From positions 1 to 6,815 of the forward strand of contig JAIYAG010000313.1 of the NCBI GenBank assembly GCA_027489195.1: a stretch of 6,815 bases of DNA. The letters run 5' to 3'. Each line of letters opens with the position of its first letter. Position 1 is the stretch's first letter. The notes beneath the pieces are model-generated. The model saw only the letters and a list, made by a program, of their open reading frames with translations. It did not search any database and had not been told where the DNA came from. The DNA comes from Burkholderiales bacterium. Lineage in GTDB: Bacteria; Pseudomonadota; Gammaproteobacteria; Burkholderiales; Burkholderiaceae_E. Shown one piece after another: positions 1 to 6,718 of the stretch. The position numbers were made by a program, and so were the translations under genes.

Positions 1-2034
1 CATGGCGACGCCGACGTCGGCGCGCGCGAGCGCCGGCGCGTCGTTGACGCCGTCGCCGGTCATCGCGACCACGTCGCCGCGTGCCTGCAGCGCCTCGACG
101 ATCCGCAGCTTCTGGGCGGGCTGCACCCGCGCGAACACCGTGATCCGGCCGAGCACGCGCTGCAGCGCGGCCTCGTCCATGCACTCGAGCGCGGCGCCGT
201 CGACGGCGAGCGTGTCCGCGTCCGCGATGCCGAGCTCGCGGGCGATGGCCAGCCCCGTGAGCGTGTGGTCGCCGGTGATCATCACCGGGCGGATGCCCGC
301 CGCGCGACAACGCGCGACCGCCGCCCGCACCTCGTCGCGCGGCGGGTCGATCTGGCCGACCAGCCCGAGCAGGCGCACGCGGCCGACGAGCGGCTCGAGG
401 CCCCCGGCGGGGTCGAAGCGCTCGAGCGTCACCCGCGCGAACGCGAGCACCCGCAGCGCGCGGCCGGCCATGGCCTCGGCCTGCGCCCGCGCCGCGTCCA
501 CCGTCGTGACGTCCTCGGCCGCGGCGACGAGCCGCAGCACCGCCTCGGGCGCGCCCTTGATCGCCAGCACCTGCGAGGCGCCCTCGGCCCGGTGCGCGGT
601 GACCATCAGCCGGGTGTCCGCATCGAAGGGCAGCTCGGCGACGCGCGGCGCCTGCGCACGCAGCGCCGCGACGTCGATCCCGGCCTTGGCGGCGAGCGTG
701 AGCAGCGCCGCCTCGGTGGGGTCGCCGGTGATGCGCCACGCGGTGTCGCCCGCATCCGGCGCGCGCAGCGCGGCGTCGTTGCACAGCGCGCCCGCCTGCA
801 GCAGCGCGAGCAGCGCCGCATCCTGCGCCTCGACCGGCGGGCCGATCGGGACGCCGTCCTCGCTCAGTCGGCCCCGGGGCGCCCAGCCGCTGCCCTCGAC
901 CTCGATCGAGCGCGCCCCGCGGCCGCCCGCAGGCGGCAGCCACAGGGCGACCGCGGTCATCTCGTTGCGGGTCAGCGTGCCGGTCTTGTCGCTGCAGATG
1001 ACCGTGGTCGAGCCGAGCGTCTCGACCGCCGACAGCCTGCGCACGATCGCGCCGCGCGCGGCCATGCGCTGCATGCCGACCGCCAGCGCGATGGTCATCG
1101 CCACCGGCAGCCCCTCGGGCACCACCGACACCATCTGGCTGATCGCCACCATCAGCAGCTCGCCGATCGGCACGCCGCGCAGCGTGCCCAGCGCCATCAC
1201 CCCGGCGAACAGCGCGATCGCGACGCCAGCCAGCGTGCGCCCGAAGCGATCGAGTCGCAGCTCCAGCGGCGTGGCGGGCTCCTCGGCACGCTCGGTGAGC
1301 CCGGCGATCCGCCCGACCTCGGTGTGCACGCCGGTCGCGACCACGACCGCCCGCCCGCGGCCGGCGGCCACGTGCGTGCCGGACCAGACCATCGCCGTCC
1401 GGTCGGCGAGCCCGGTCGGCGCGGGCAGCGGCGCCACCGACTTGGCGACCGGCACCGACTCGCCGGTGAGGGCGGCCTCGGCCGCCTGCAGCCCGGCCGC
1501 CTCCACGAGCCGCGCGTCCGCCCCCACCGCGTCGCCGGCCGCGAGCAGCAGCAGGTCGCCCGGGACCAGGTCGCCGGCGGCCAGCGTGTGCTCGACGCCG
1601 TCGCGCAGCACCCGCACATGCAGGCCCGACAGGCGCCGCAGCGCGGCCATCGAGCGTTCGGCGCGGCCCTCCTGCAGCGCGCCGATCGCGGCATTGGCGA
1701 CCACGACGATCGCGATGACCGCGGCGTCGCCGTGGTGTCCGAGCGCGAGCGCCAGCCCCCCCGCCACGCCGAGCAGATAGACCAGCGGGCTGCGGAACTG
1801 CCGCGCGAAGGCCGCCCAGGGCGGGCGCGGCGCCGGCTCGGGCAGCGCGTTCGAGCCGTGCTTGCCGAGCCGGCGCGCGGCCTCGCTCGCAGCCAGTCCG
1901 GTGCGCGCGTCGCCGCCGAGCGCGTCCAGCGCCTCGTCGGCGCTCAGCGCGTGCCAGGCGCGCTGCGGGTCAGCGGCGGGGCGACCGGATGCGGTGAGCG
2001 GATCGGCACCGGGTTCGACGAGGGGATCGGGCAT
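1..2034 (-). CDS. P-type cation-transporting ATPase, P2A (Ca2+/PMR1-like) type, 3' end outside window
   Basis: Membrane pump using ATP through a phospho-aspartate intermediate. The frame is open from the ATG at 2034 to the window edge (678 codons, no stop). Visible in order: an N-terminal cation-ATPase domain (about residues 27-95), membrane segments M1/M2 (about 83-120), actuator-domain TGES (190-193), membrane segments at about 266-284 and 293-320 with the M4 motif PEGLP (306-310), the phosphorylation motif DKTGTLT with Asp349, nucleotide-domain GDPTE (437-441) and KGAPE (493-497), then DPPR (563-566), MITGDH (585-590) and TGDGVNDAP (659-667). PEGLP and the lack of heavy-metal CPx or HMA motifs place it in the P2A group. 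M5-M10, which hold further ion ligands, lie outside, so the ion is unknown. Family members run to about 900 residues. No other in-frame ATG lies just upstream; ATGs at 2041 and 2059 are in another frame. Its ribosome site is weak. All hallmark motifs are intact. Confidence 0.93.
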   Translation of the reverse strand, partial: MPDPLVEPGADPLTASGRPAADPQRAWHALSADEALDALGGDARTGLAASEAARRLGKHGSNALPEPAPRPPWAAFARQFRSPLVYLLGVAGGLALALGHHGDAAVIAIVVVANAAIGALQEGRAERSMAALRRLSGLHVRVLRDGVEHTLAAGDLVPGDLLLLAAGDAVGADARLVEAAGLQAAEAALTGESVPVAKSVAPLPAPTGLADRTAMVWSGTHVAAGRGRAVVVATGVHTEVGRIAGLTERAEEPATPLELRLDRFGRTLAGVAIALFAGVMALGTLRGVPIGELLMVAISQMVSVVPEGLPVAMTIALAVGMQRMAARGAIVRRLSAVETLGSTTVICSDKTGTLTRNEMTAVALWLPPAGGRGARSIEVEGSGWAPRGRLSEDGVPIGPPVEAQDAALLALLQAGALCNDAALRAPDAGDTAWRITGDPTEAALLTLAAKAGIDVAALRAQAPRVAELPFDADTRLMVTAHRAEGASQVLAIKGAPEAVLRLVAAAEDVTTVDAARAQAEAMAGRALRVLAFARVTLERFDPAGGLEPLVGRVRLLGLVGQIDPPRDEVRAAVARCRAAGIRPVMITGDHTLTGLAIARELGIADADTLAVDGAALECMDEAALQRVLGRITVFARVQPAQKLRIVEALQARGDVVAMTGDGVNDAPALARADVGVAM

Positions 2035-2036
2035 CT

Positions 2037-2062
2037 CGCATCGAGGATAGTCCTCGCATGCG
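2037..2062. repeat. Imperfect inverted repeat abutting the P-type ATPase start codon
   Basis: The core is CGAGGA (2042-2047), a 3-nt loop TAG, and TCCTCG (2051-2056), a perfect 6-bp dyad. Allowing one bulged base (2057), the arms extend to 2037-2047 and 2051-2062. It ends two bases before the ATG at 2034, so a transcript carrying it would fold over the leader, and the only purine-rich GAGGA near the start sits inside the stem. It could be a translational control hairpin or an operator. It could also be chance in GC-rich DNA. Confidence 0.5.
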
Positions 2063-2074
2063 GACGGCCGCAGC

Positions 2075-2101
2075 CGCCGGCGCCCCGTTCCGGCGCCGGC
2101 G
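2075..2101. repeat. 10-bp perfect all-GC hairpin between the MOSC gene and the P-type ATPase
   Basis: The arms CGCCGGCGCC (2075-2084) and GGCGCCGGCG (2092-2101) are perfect reverse complements with a 7-nt loop CCGTTCC. It lies 26 bp downstream of the MOSC stop codon. The predicted RNA stem would be very stable, but no U-tract follows it on the minus strand, so it is not a canonical intrinsic terminator. It could protect the 3' end of the upstream operon, assist Rho-dependent or U-tract-less termination, or be part of the adjacent operator. Confidence 0.6.
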
Positions 2102-2117
2102 CTTGACCCGGGTCAAG
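2102..2117. promoter_or_regulatory. Perfect 16-bp palindrome resembling an FNR/Anr-family binding site
   Basis: CTTGACCCGGGTCAAG is perfectly self-complementary and contains TTGAC-N4-GTCAA, close to the TTGAT-N4-ATCAA consensus of FNR/Anr and to the TTG-N8-CAA pattern of the wider CRP/FNR family. Its centre (2109.5) is about 75 bp upstream of the P-type ATPase ATG and 19 bp beyond the MOSC stop, so the ATPase gene is the likely target. No convincing -10 element is found at the distance expected for class II activation: that position falls inside the GC hairpin. A -10-like GACTAT exists at 2047-2052 and would put the palindrome near -70. That it is a regulator site is inferred from the motif alone. 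Confidence 0.55.
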
Positions 2118-2127
2118 TCGCGGTTGC

Positions 2128-3000
2128 TCAGTCCCAGCGGTACGACGGCAGCAGCGTGTCGCCGGCCCGCAGCAGGCCGTCGATGCCGTCGACGAGGATG
2201 GCGTTCTGCCCGAAGGTCACCGCGCCGCCCAGCTTGGGATCGGAGCGGAAGCCGGAGAGCACCTGCAGGATGCCGGGCTCGTGGCGGCCGGTGAGCGGGT
2301 CGACCTCGGGCACGGTGCAGCGGGTGCAGGGCTTGACGATGCGCAGCACGGTGGCCGGGTCGCTGCCGCCCTCGACGGCGAGCGTGTCGAGCATGTCCTC
2401 GCCGAACGCGTCGAGCCCCTCGAGCACCACGTTCGGTCGGAAGCGCTGCATCTGCGCGGCGGGCAGCCCCGCCTGCGCGAGGCGCCCGTTGAGCGCGGCG
2501 AGCGAGGCGCCCGACACCACCAGCAGCGGGAAGCCGTCGGAGAAACGTGTCAGCGCACCCGGCTGCCCGGCATCCGAGCCCACCCAGTTGCGGCTCGCCT
2601 CGCGCGGCGCGCTCGCGTCGAAGCGCAGCAGCCGCACCGGCCGGCCGACGTATTCGCTGAACCAGGCGCGCGCCTCGGTGCCCTCGTCGAAGCCCGCGCA
2701 GCGGTCGTCCCAGACGCGGGTGGTGCGCCGCGCACCGCCCGTGCCGGCGACGGTGAGGGCGGGCATGCCGGGGGCGAGCACGCGCAGGCCGCCATCGAGG
2801 CGCGAGGGCCGCACCATCGCCAGCCGCGGCGTGTCGCGCTGGGTGACGAACTCGTCGCGGTCGTCGACCAGCATCCAGCGCCGGTCCTCGAGCGGCCCGA
2901 GCGCATCGAAGCGCATCGTGTCGACGGCGATGCCGGCGCAGGACTTGATGGGGTAGACGTAGAGGGCCGCGATGCGGCAGGGAGGCGGGAGGGCGCTCAT
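2128..3000 (-). CDS. MOSC-domain molybdenum-cofactor protein, YcbX/mARC-like, without ferredoxin domain
   Basis: The protein has 290 residues: an N-terminal MOSC beta-barrel domain (about 8-125; YPIKSC at 16-21 and LEDRRWMLVD at 37-46 are typical) followed by the MOSC core (about 145-288). The core carries RFRPN (186-190), KPCTRC with Cys225 and Cys228, VDP (233-235) and FGQN (263-266). In mARC, a cysteine in this region ligates the molybdenum. Related proteins reduce N-hydroxylated substrates such as amidoximes and hydroxylaminopurines. E. coli YcbX carries an extra C-terminal 2Fe-2S domain. Here the protein ends at SYRWD with no such domain, so electrons must come from a separate partner. 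The ATG overlaps the amidase stop in an ATGA, and the nearby Shine-Dalgarno is poor, so translation is probably coupled. The next Met is residue 29, inside the conserved domain. The family call is firm; the substrate is unknown. Confidence 0.92.
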   Translation of the reverse strand: MSALPPPCRIAALYVYPIKSCAGIAVDTMRFDALGPLEDRRWMLVDDRDEFVTQRDTPRLAMVRPSRLDGGLRVLAPGMPALTVAGTGGARRTTRVWDDRCAGFDEGTEARAWFSEYVGRPVRLLRFDASAPREASRNWVGSDAGQPGALTRFSDGFPLLVVSGASLAALNGRLAQAGLPAAQMQRFRPNVVLEGLDAFGEDMLDTLAVEGGSDPATVLRIVKPCTRCTVPEVDPLTGRHEPGILQVLSGFRSDPKLGGAVTFGQNAILVDGIDGLLRAGDTLLPSYRWD

Positions 3001-4442
3001 CCTGCCATCGTAGCAGCCGCGCCCAGGCGCTCGATCGCCGCGGCGAGCCCGAGCACCCGTGCATCCTCGAAGCGCGGCCCGACCACCTGCAGCCCGACCG
3101 GCAAGCCCCGCACCATGCCGGCCGGCACCGAACAGGCCGGCACGCCCGCCGCGTTGAACAGCGGCGTGAACGCCGCATGCCCGCGCGGGCCCGCCGGGCG
3201 GCCGCCGATCACGGGCGGCCCGAGCTGCCCGAGCGGCCAGGCGGTCACCGGCGTGGTCGGGCACAGCAGCAGGTCGATGTCCTCGAAGAGGCGCGCGACG
3301 CTGGCGACGATGCGCTCGCGCAGCCGCAGCACCGCGGCCAGCGCCTGCGGCGTCTGCGTGGCGCCGGCCTCGATCTGCGCGACGAGATCGGGGTCGATCA
3401 TGTGGCGCGCGTCGGCGAGACGGTGGCCGTAGAGCGCGTGCAGCCCGGCCTGCTGCAGCGCGAGCAGCGGGTACTCGCGCACGCCCTCGGGCCAGACCGG
3501 ATCGCGCTCGACCACGTCCCAGCCGTCGGCGCGCAGCGCGTCGACGCGGGCCTGCAGCGCCGCGAGCACGTCCTCGTCCACCGCGAGGTCGATGCCCAGG
3601 CGCGGGCTCCAGGCCAGGCGCAGCGTGCGGGCGGGCTCGACCGGGTCGCCGGCCGTGCCGAGGTCGACGCGCACCGGCACGCCTGCCGGATCGGCGGCAT
3701 CGAAGGCGACCAGGGTGTCGAAGGCCCACGCGCAGTCGGCGACGTCGAGCGCCATCACGCCGATCACAGACTGGCCGTAGTTGGGCTCGGCGAAGCCCCA
3801 GGGATGCGGGATCAGGCCGCTGCTCGGCTTCAGGCCCACCAGCCCGCAGTGCGCGGCGGGCCGGCGCGTCGAGCCGCCGGCGTCGGTGCCGAGCGCGAGC
3901 AGTCCGAGCCCGGCGCCGAGCGCGGCCACCGCACCGCCCGACGAGCCGCCGGGGGTGAGCGAGGGATTCATCGGATGACGGGTCCAGCCGTGCAGCGGAT
4001 TGGTCGTCACGCCCTTGCAGGCGAACTCCGAGCAGTTGGTGATGCCGAGCAGCACCGCGCCCAGCGCGCGCCAGCGCGCCACCGCCCAGGCGTCGCGCGG
4101 CGCGACGAAGTCCTCGAACAGGCGCGAGCCCTGCGAGACGCGGCGCCCGCCGACCCACAGGTTGTCCTTCGCGGTGAAGGGCACGCCCGCCATCGGCAGG
4201 ATCTCGCCGGCGTCGAGCCGGCGATCGACCTCCGCGGCCTCGGCGAGCGTGGCCGCCGCATCGAAGCCGATGATGGCGTTCAGGTCGGGGTTCAGCCGCT
4301 CGACCCGCGCGATCGCCTCGCGCGCGACGTCGACCGCGCGCAGTTCGCGCGCCGAGACGCGCGCGGCGAGGGCCCGGGCCGACAGCGCGCCCGGGGACGG
4401 CTCGTGCGGCACGCCCGGCAGCGCACGCGGTGCGGCGCTCAT
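2997..4442 (-). CDS. Amidase-signature family amidase
   Basis: A 481-residue serine amidohydrolase that cleaves a carboxamide, carbamoyl or similar C-N bond, probably cytoplasmic (no signal peptide seen). The triad can be read directly: Lys92 in FTAKDN, the bridging Ser167 in GGSSGG (165-170) and the nucleophile Ser191 in GTDAGGSTR. The 24-residue spacing between the serines matches that in fatty acid amide hydrolase. The C-terminal block from FTPLFNAAGVPACSVPAG (425-442) to LPVGLQVVGPRFED (447-460) is typical of the family. The frame is open further upstream to an ATG at 4637, but the start at 4442 is preferred: it overlaps the previous stop as ATGA and has GGAG 5 nt upstream, and the added residues would be low-complexity Arg/Ala sequence. 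Substrates differ widely in this family, and the sequence alone does not separate a general amidase from an allophanate- or ureide-type hydrolase. Confidence 0.93.
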   Translation of the reverse strand: MSAAPRALPGVPHEPSPGALSARALAARVSARELRAVDVAREAIARVERLNPDLNAIIGFDAAATLAEAAEVDRRLDAGEILPMAGVPFTAKDNLWVGGRRVSQGSRLFEDFVAPRDAWAVARWRALGAVLLGITNCSEFACKGVTTNPLHGWTRHPMNPSLTPGGSSGGAVAALGAGLGLLALGTDAGGSTRRPAAHCGLVGLKPSSGLIPHPWGFAEPNYGQSVIGVMALDVADCAWAFDTLVAFDAADPAGVPVRVDLGTAGDPVEPARTLRLAWSPRLGIDLAVDEDVLAALQARVDALRADGWDVVERDPVWPEGVREYPLLALQQAGLHALYGHRLADARHMIDPDLVAQIEAGATQTPQALAAVLRLRERIVASVARLFEDIDLLLCPTTPVTAWPLGQLGPPVIGGRPAGPRGHAAFTPLFNAAGVPACSVPAGMVRGLPVGLQVVGPRFEDARVLGLAAAIERLGAAATMAG

Positions 4443-5353
4443 GCGCGCTCCGCAGGCACCGCCGCGATGAAGTGGCGGGCGATCTGCTCGCGGGTCGCGC
4501 ACCAGGCGCGGTTGCGCCCGCGCACGTGGTCGACCAGCTTCGCGAGCGCGCCGATGCGACCCGGGCGCCCGAGGATGCGGGTGTGCAGACCGATCGACAT
4601 CATCCGCGGCGCATGGCGCGACTCGCGCAGCAGCCACTCGAAGGCGTCGATCGCGTAGTCGGCGAAGTCGTTGCCGCGCACGAACGCGAAGCTGTCGAAG
4701 AATTTCATGTCGTTGGTGTCGAACGCGTAGGGCAGCACGAGGTGCGGCCGCTCGCCGACCCGAACCCAGTAGGGCAGGTCGTCATTGTAGGCGTCGCTGT
4801 CGTACAGGAAGCCGCCGTGCTCGACCAGCAGCCGCCGGGTGTTCACCGACGCGGAGGACTTGGTGTGCCAGCCGACCGGCGCGCGCCCGACCAGGCGCGC
4901 GACGGTGGCGGCGGTGCGCGCGATCGCGGCACGCTCCTCGTCCTCGGCCATGTGCGCGTGGGTCTCCCAGCGCCAGCCGTGGCAGCAGACCTCGAAGCCG
5001 CGGTCGACCGCGTCGCGCGCGACCCAGGGCGTGGACTCGAGCGCACGGCCGCAGGCGTTGAGGGTGAGCGGGATGCCGGCGTCGGCGATCAGCCCGGTGA
5101 TGCGCCCGTAGCCGACCCGCGCGCCGTACTCGAAGTGGCTCTGCATGCACAGGTCGGGCGCGCCGACGATCTCGTTGCTGACCTCGTGACGGCCCTCGTT
5201 GCGCGCGTCGCCGGCGGTCAGCGACAGCTCGGCGCCCTCCTCGACGTTCAGCACGAAGGACACCGCGAGGCCGGCGCCGCCCGGCCACGCGAAGCTCGGA
5301 TAGCGCCCGCCGTAGCCGGCGAAGTCGCGGTCGCCGCCCGCGCCCGCGCTCAT
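4439..5353 (-). CDS. Polysaccharide-deacetylase-fold hydrolase related to allantoinase PuuE
   Basis: The 304-residue protein resembles PuuE, the cofactor-independent allantoinase that arose from polysaccharide deacetylases. Landmarks are RDFAGYGG (9-16), AWPGG (22-26), FVLNVEEG (33-40), HGWRWETH (125-132), NTRRLLVEHGGFLYDSDAYNDDLPYW (171-196) and LHTRILGRPGR (256-266). As in PuuE, the metal-binding Asp-Asp of true NodB-type deacetylases is absent: the first motif reads Glu38-Glu39-Gly40. Chitin or peptidoglycan deacetylation is therefore unlikely, and hydrolysis of a cyclic amide is the better guess. It differs from PuuE in the loop GWHTKSSASVNTRRL (161-175), where I recall GWYTGR followed by PNTRRL, so allantoin may not be the substrate. 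The start at 5353 forms an ATGA with the upstream stop and has GAGGG 7 nt before it. An ATG at 5377 would add eight residues and a larger overlap. No signal peptide was seen. Confidence 0.9.
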   Translation of the reverse strand: MSAGAGGDRDFAGYGGRYPSFAWPGGAGLAVSFVLNVEEGAELSLTAGDARNEGRHEVSNEIVGAPDLCMQSHFEYGARVGYGRITGLIADAGIPLTLNACGRALESTPWVARDAVDRGFEVCCHGWRWETHAHMAEDEERAAIARTAATVARLVGRAPVGWHTKSSASVNTRRLLVEHGGFLYDSDAYNDDLPYWVRVGERPHLVLPYAFDTNDMKFFDSFAFVRGNDFADYAIDAFEWLLRESRHAPRMMSIGLHTRILGRPGRIGALAKLVDHVRGRNRAWCATREQIARHFIAAVPAERA

Positions 5354-6711
5354 GCGCCGGCCCTCGCGCGCTGCCACAGCGCCGTCGAGGCGGCCTGCGC
5401 GTCGGCGAGGATCGACTCGAGGTCGGCCTTCACCGGGCGGCCCGAGGCGACCACCTGCTCGCCGTCGACCCAGACGTGCTCGACGTCGCGGCCCTGCGCG
5501 GTGTGGACCAGGTTGCCCACCGGGTCGATGCAGGGCACGAGGTGCGGACGGCGGAAGTCGAAGGCCACCAGGTCGGCCTTCCTGCCGACCTCGATCGAGC
5601 CGACCTCGTCGGCCAGGCCCATCGCGCGGGCGCCGTCGCGGGTGGCCATCCGCAGCACGTCCTCGGGCTGCCAGAAGTCGTCGACCCGGTCTTCCTGGAT
5701 GCGGCCGATGGCGAGCGCCCAGCGCATCACCTCGACGAGGTCGGCATGCATGTTGTCCGAGCCCAGGGTGAGCCGCGCACCGGCACGCCGCAGCTTCGAG
5801 GTGGGTGCGGCGGTGCCGCCGGTCGCATTGCCCTTGGGAATGTGCGCGACGTGGATGCCGGCGCGCCCGCAGCGCGCGATGTCGGTGTCGTCCATCCAGA
5901 TGCAGTGCGCGGCCAGCAGCCGGTCGTTCAGCAGCCCGACCTCCTCGAGCAGCTGCGGCGGCGTCATGCCCGAGCGGCGCATCACCTGCTCGACCTCCTT
6001 GCGGCTCTGCACGAGGTGCGTGTTCACCCGCAGCCCGCGCCGCGACGACTCGGTGGCGATCATCCGCAGCAGGTCGTCCGAGCAGGTGTCCGGCGCGTGC
6101 GCGGAGAGCTGCACGCCGGTGCGCCCGCCGTAGGCACCGTGCCAGCGCTCGGCCAGCGCGAGCGCCTCGCCGAGCGTGCGCTCGCCGATCTCGGTGTGGT
6201 ACTCCCAGCGGCCGTCGCCGATCAGCGAGAAGTCGGCGTCGTGGATGCGGCCGCAGCTGTAGACGCGCATCCCGAGGTCGGCCATCGCCGGCAGCGTGAG
6301 GTCGGCGTGCACGTAGGTGTCGTTGAGCAGCGTCGAGCCGAAGAGCAGCGCCTCGACCGCGCCCAGGCGGGCCAGCGCGACGGCCTCGTCGGGCGTGACG
6401 TCGTGGCCGTGCGGGATGCCGGGCGTATAGGCGGGCGCGAAGCCCAGGTCCTCGGCGACGCCCCGCACCATCGTCAGGATGGCGTGGGTGTGGACGTTGA
6501 CCAGGCCCGGCGTGAGCACGCGGCCGGGCAGCGCGACGCGCTGCGTCGCGCGGGTGTCCGGCGGCAGCGCGGCGGCGGCGCCCACCCAGGCGATGCGGCC
6601 GGCGACGATGCCGACCGCGCCGTCCTCGACGACGGTGTCCCGGTCGTCGACGGTGACGACGGTCGCGCCGGTCAGCAGCAGGTCGAAGGCGGGCGGAATC
6701 GGTGGCGTCAT
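5350..6711 (-). CDS. Metal-dependent amidohydrolase, TrzN/AtzA/guanine deaminase-like group
   Basis: A complete 453-residue amidohydrolase-superfamily enzyme. It has a split N/C-terminal beta-sandwich (residues 8-66 and about 371-420, with GSIEVGRKADLVAFD typical of the second half) around a TIM barrel. Probable metal ligands are His74 and His76 (VNVHTH), His232 (VNTH) and Asp319 (GSDN). His205 (AHAPDTCS) and His269 (AAHC) are the conserved active-site histidines. This pattern fits the mononuclear subgroup that removes amino or chloro groups from N-heterocycles (guanine, adenosine derivatives, triazines). The Glu usually found three residues after the third metal His is replaced: the segment reads HLVQ, with Gln235. 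The substrate cannot be assigned. The start lies 7 bp after the ABC transporter stop, and its Shine-Dalgarno GAGG overlaps that stop codon, so it is probably translationally coupled. Its own stop overlaps the next ATG. Confidence 0.93.
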   Translation of the reverse strand: MTPPIPPAFDLLLTGATVVTVDDRDTVVEDGAVGIVAGRIAWVGAAAALPPDTRATQRVALPGRVLTPGLVNVHTHAILTMVRGVAEDLGFAPAYTPGIPHGHDVTPDEAVALARLGAVEALLFGSTLLNDTYVHADLTLPAMADLGMRVYSCGRIHDADFSLIGDGRWEYHTEIGERTLGEALALAERWHGAYGGRTGVQLSAHAPDTCSDDLLRMIATESSRRGLRVNTHLVQSRKEVEQVMRRSGMTPPQLLEEVGLLNDRLLAAHCIWMDDTDIARCGRAGIHVAHIPKGNATGGTAAPTSKLRRAGARLTLGSDNMHADLVEVMRWALAIGRIQEDRVDDFWQPEDVLRMATRDGARAMGLADEVGSIEVGRKADLVAFDFRRPHLVPCIDPVGNLVHTAQGRDVEHVWVDGEQVVASGRPVKADLESILADAQAASTALWQRARAGA

Positions 6712-6718
6712 GCGGGCC

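Noticed and set aside
2039..2059. ATGs at 2041 and 2059 as alternative starts for the P-type ATPase
   Set aside because: They are 7 and 25 bases from the ATG at 2034 and therefore out of the ATPase reading frame.
2075..2101. Intrinsic terminator for the catabolic operon
   Set aside because: The stem is strong, but no T-rich tract follows on the minus strand, so it is recorded only as a hairpin of unknown role.
2..2106. Two long plus-strand open frames (592 and 613 codons) opposite the P-type ATPase
   Set aside because: Their translations are low-complexity Ala/Arg/Ser/Pro-rich with no domain. They lie antisense to a frame carrying all P-type ATPase motifs and arise from GC-rich codon use.
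1970..3178. Minus-strand 402-codon frame spanning the MOSC gene and the intergenic gap
   Set aside because: It is an out-of-frame shadow of the MOSC gene, Arg-rich and motif-free, and it conflicts with the well-supported MOSC and ATPase frames.
3001..4158. Upstream ATG at 4158 as the start of a 676-codon MOSC protein
   Set aside because: The extra sequence is the shadow of the amidase gene. The conserved MOSC N-terminal domain begins just after the ATG at 3000.
4443..4637. Upstream ATG at 4637 as the amidase start, adding 65 residues
   Set aside because: The added segment is Arg/Ala-rich and unlike the family, and it overlaps the well-conserved end of the PuuE-like gene. The ATG at 4442 has a Shine-Dalgarno and an ATGA overlap.
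4439..5353. True chitin/peptidoglycan deacetylase
   Set aside because: The metal-binding Asp-Asp of the first NodB motif is replaced by Glu-Glu, and there is no signal peptide; the landmarks match the PuuE branch instead.
2281..6133. Long plus-strand open frames (about 2281-3432, 3177-4658 and 4430-6133)
   Set aside because: They cross the boundaries of the minus-strand genes, have composition typical of GC-rich antisense shadows, and show no recognisable motifs.
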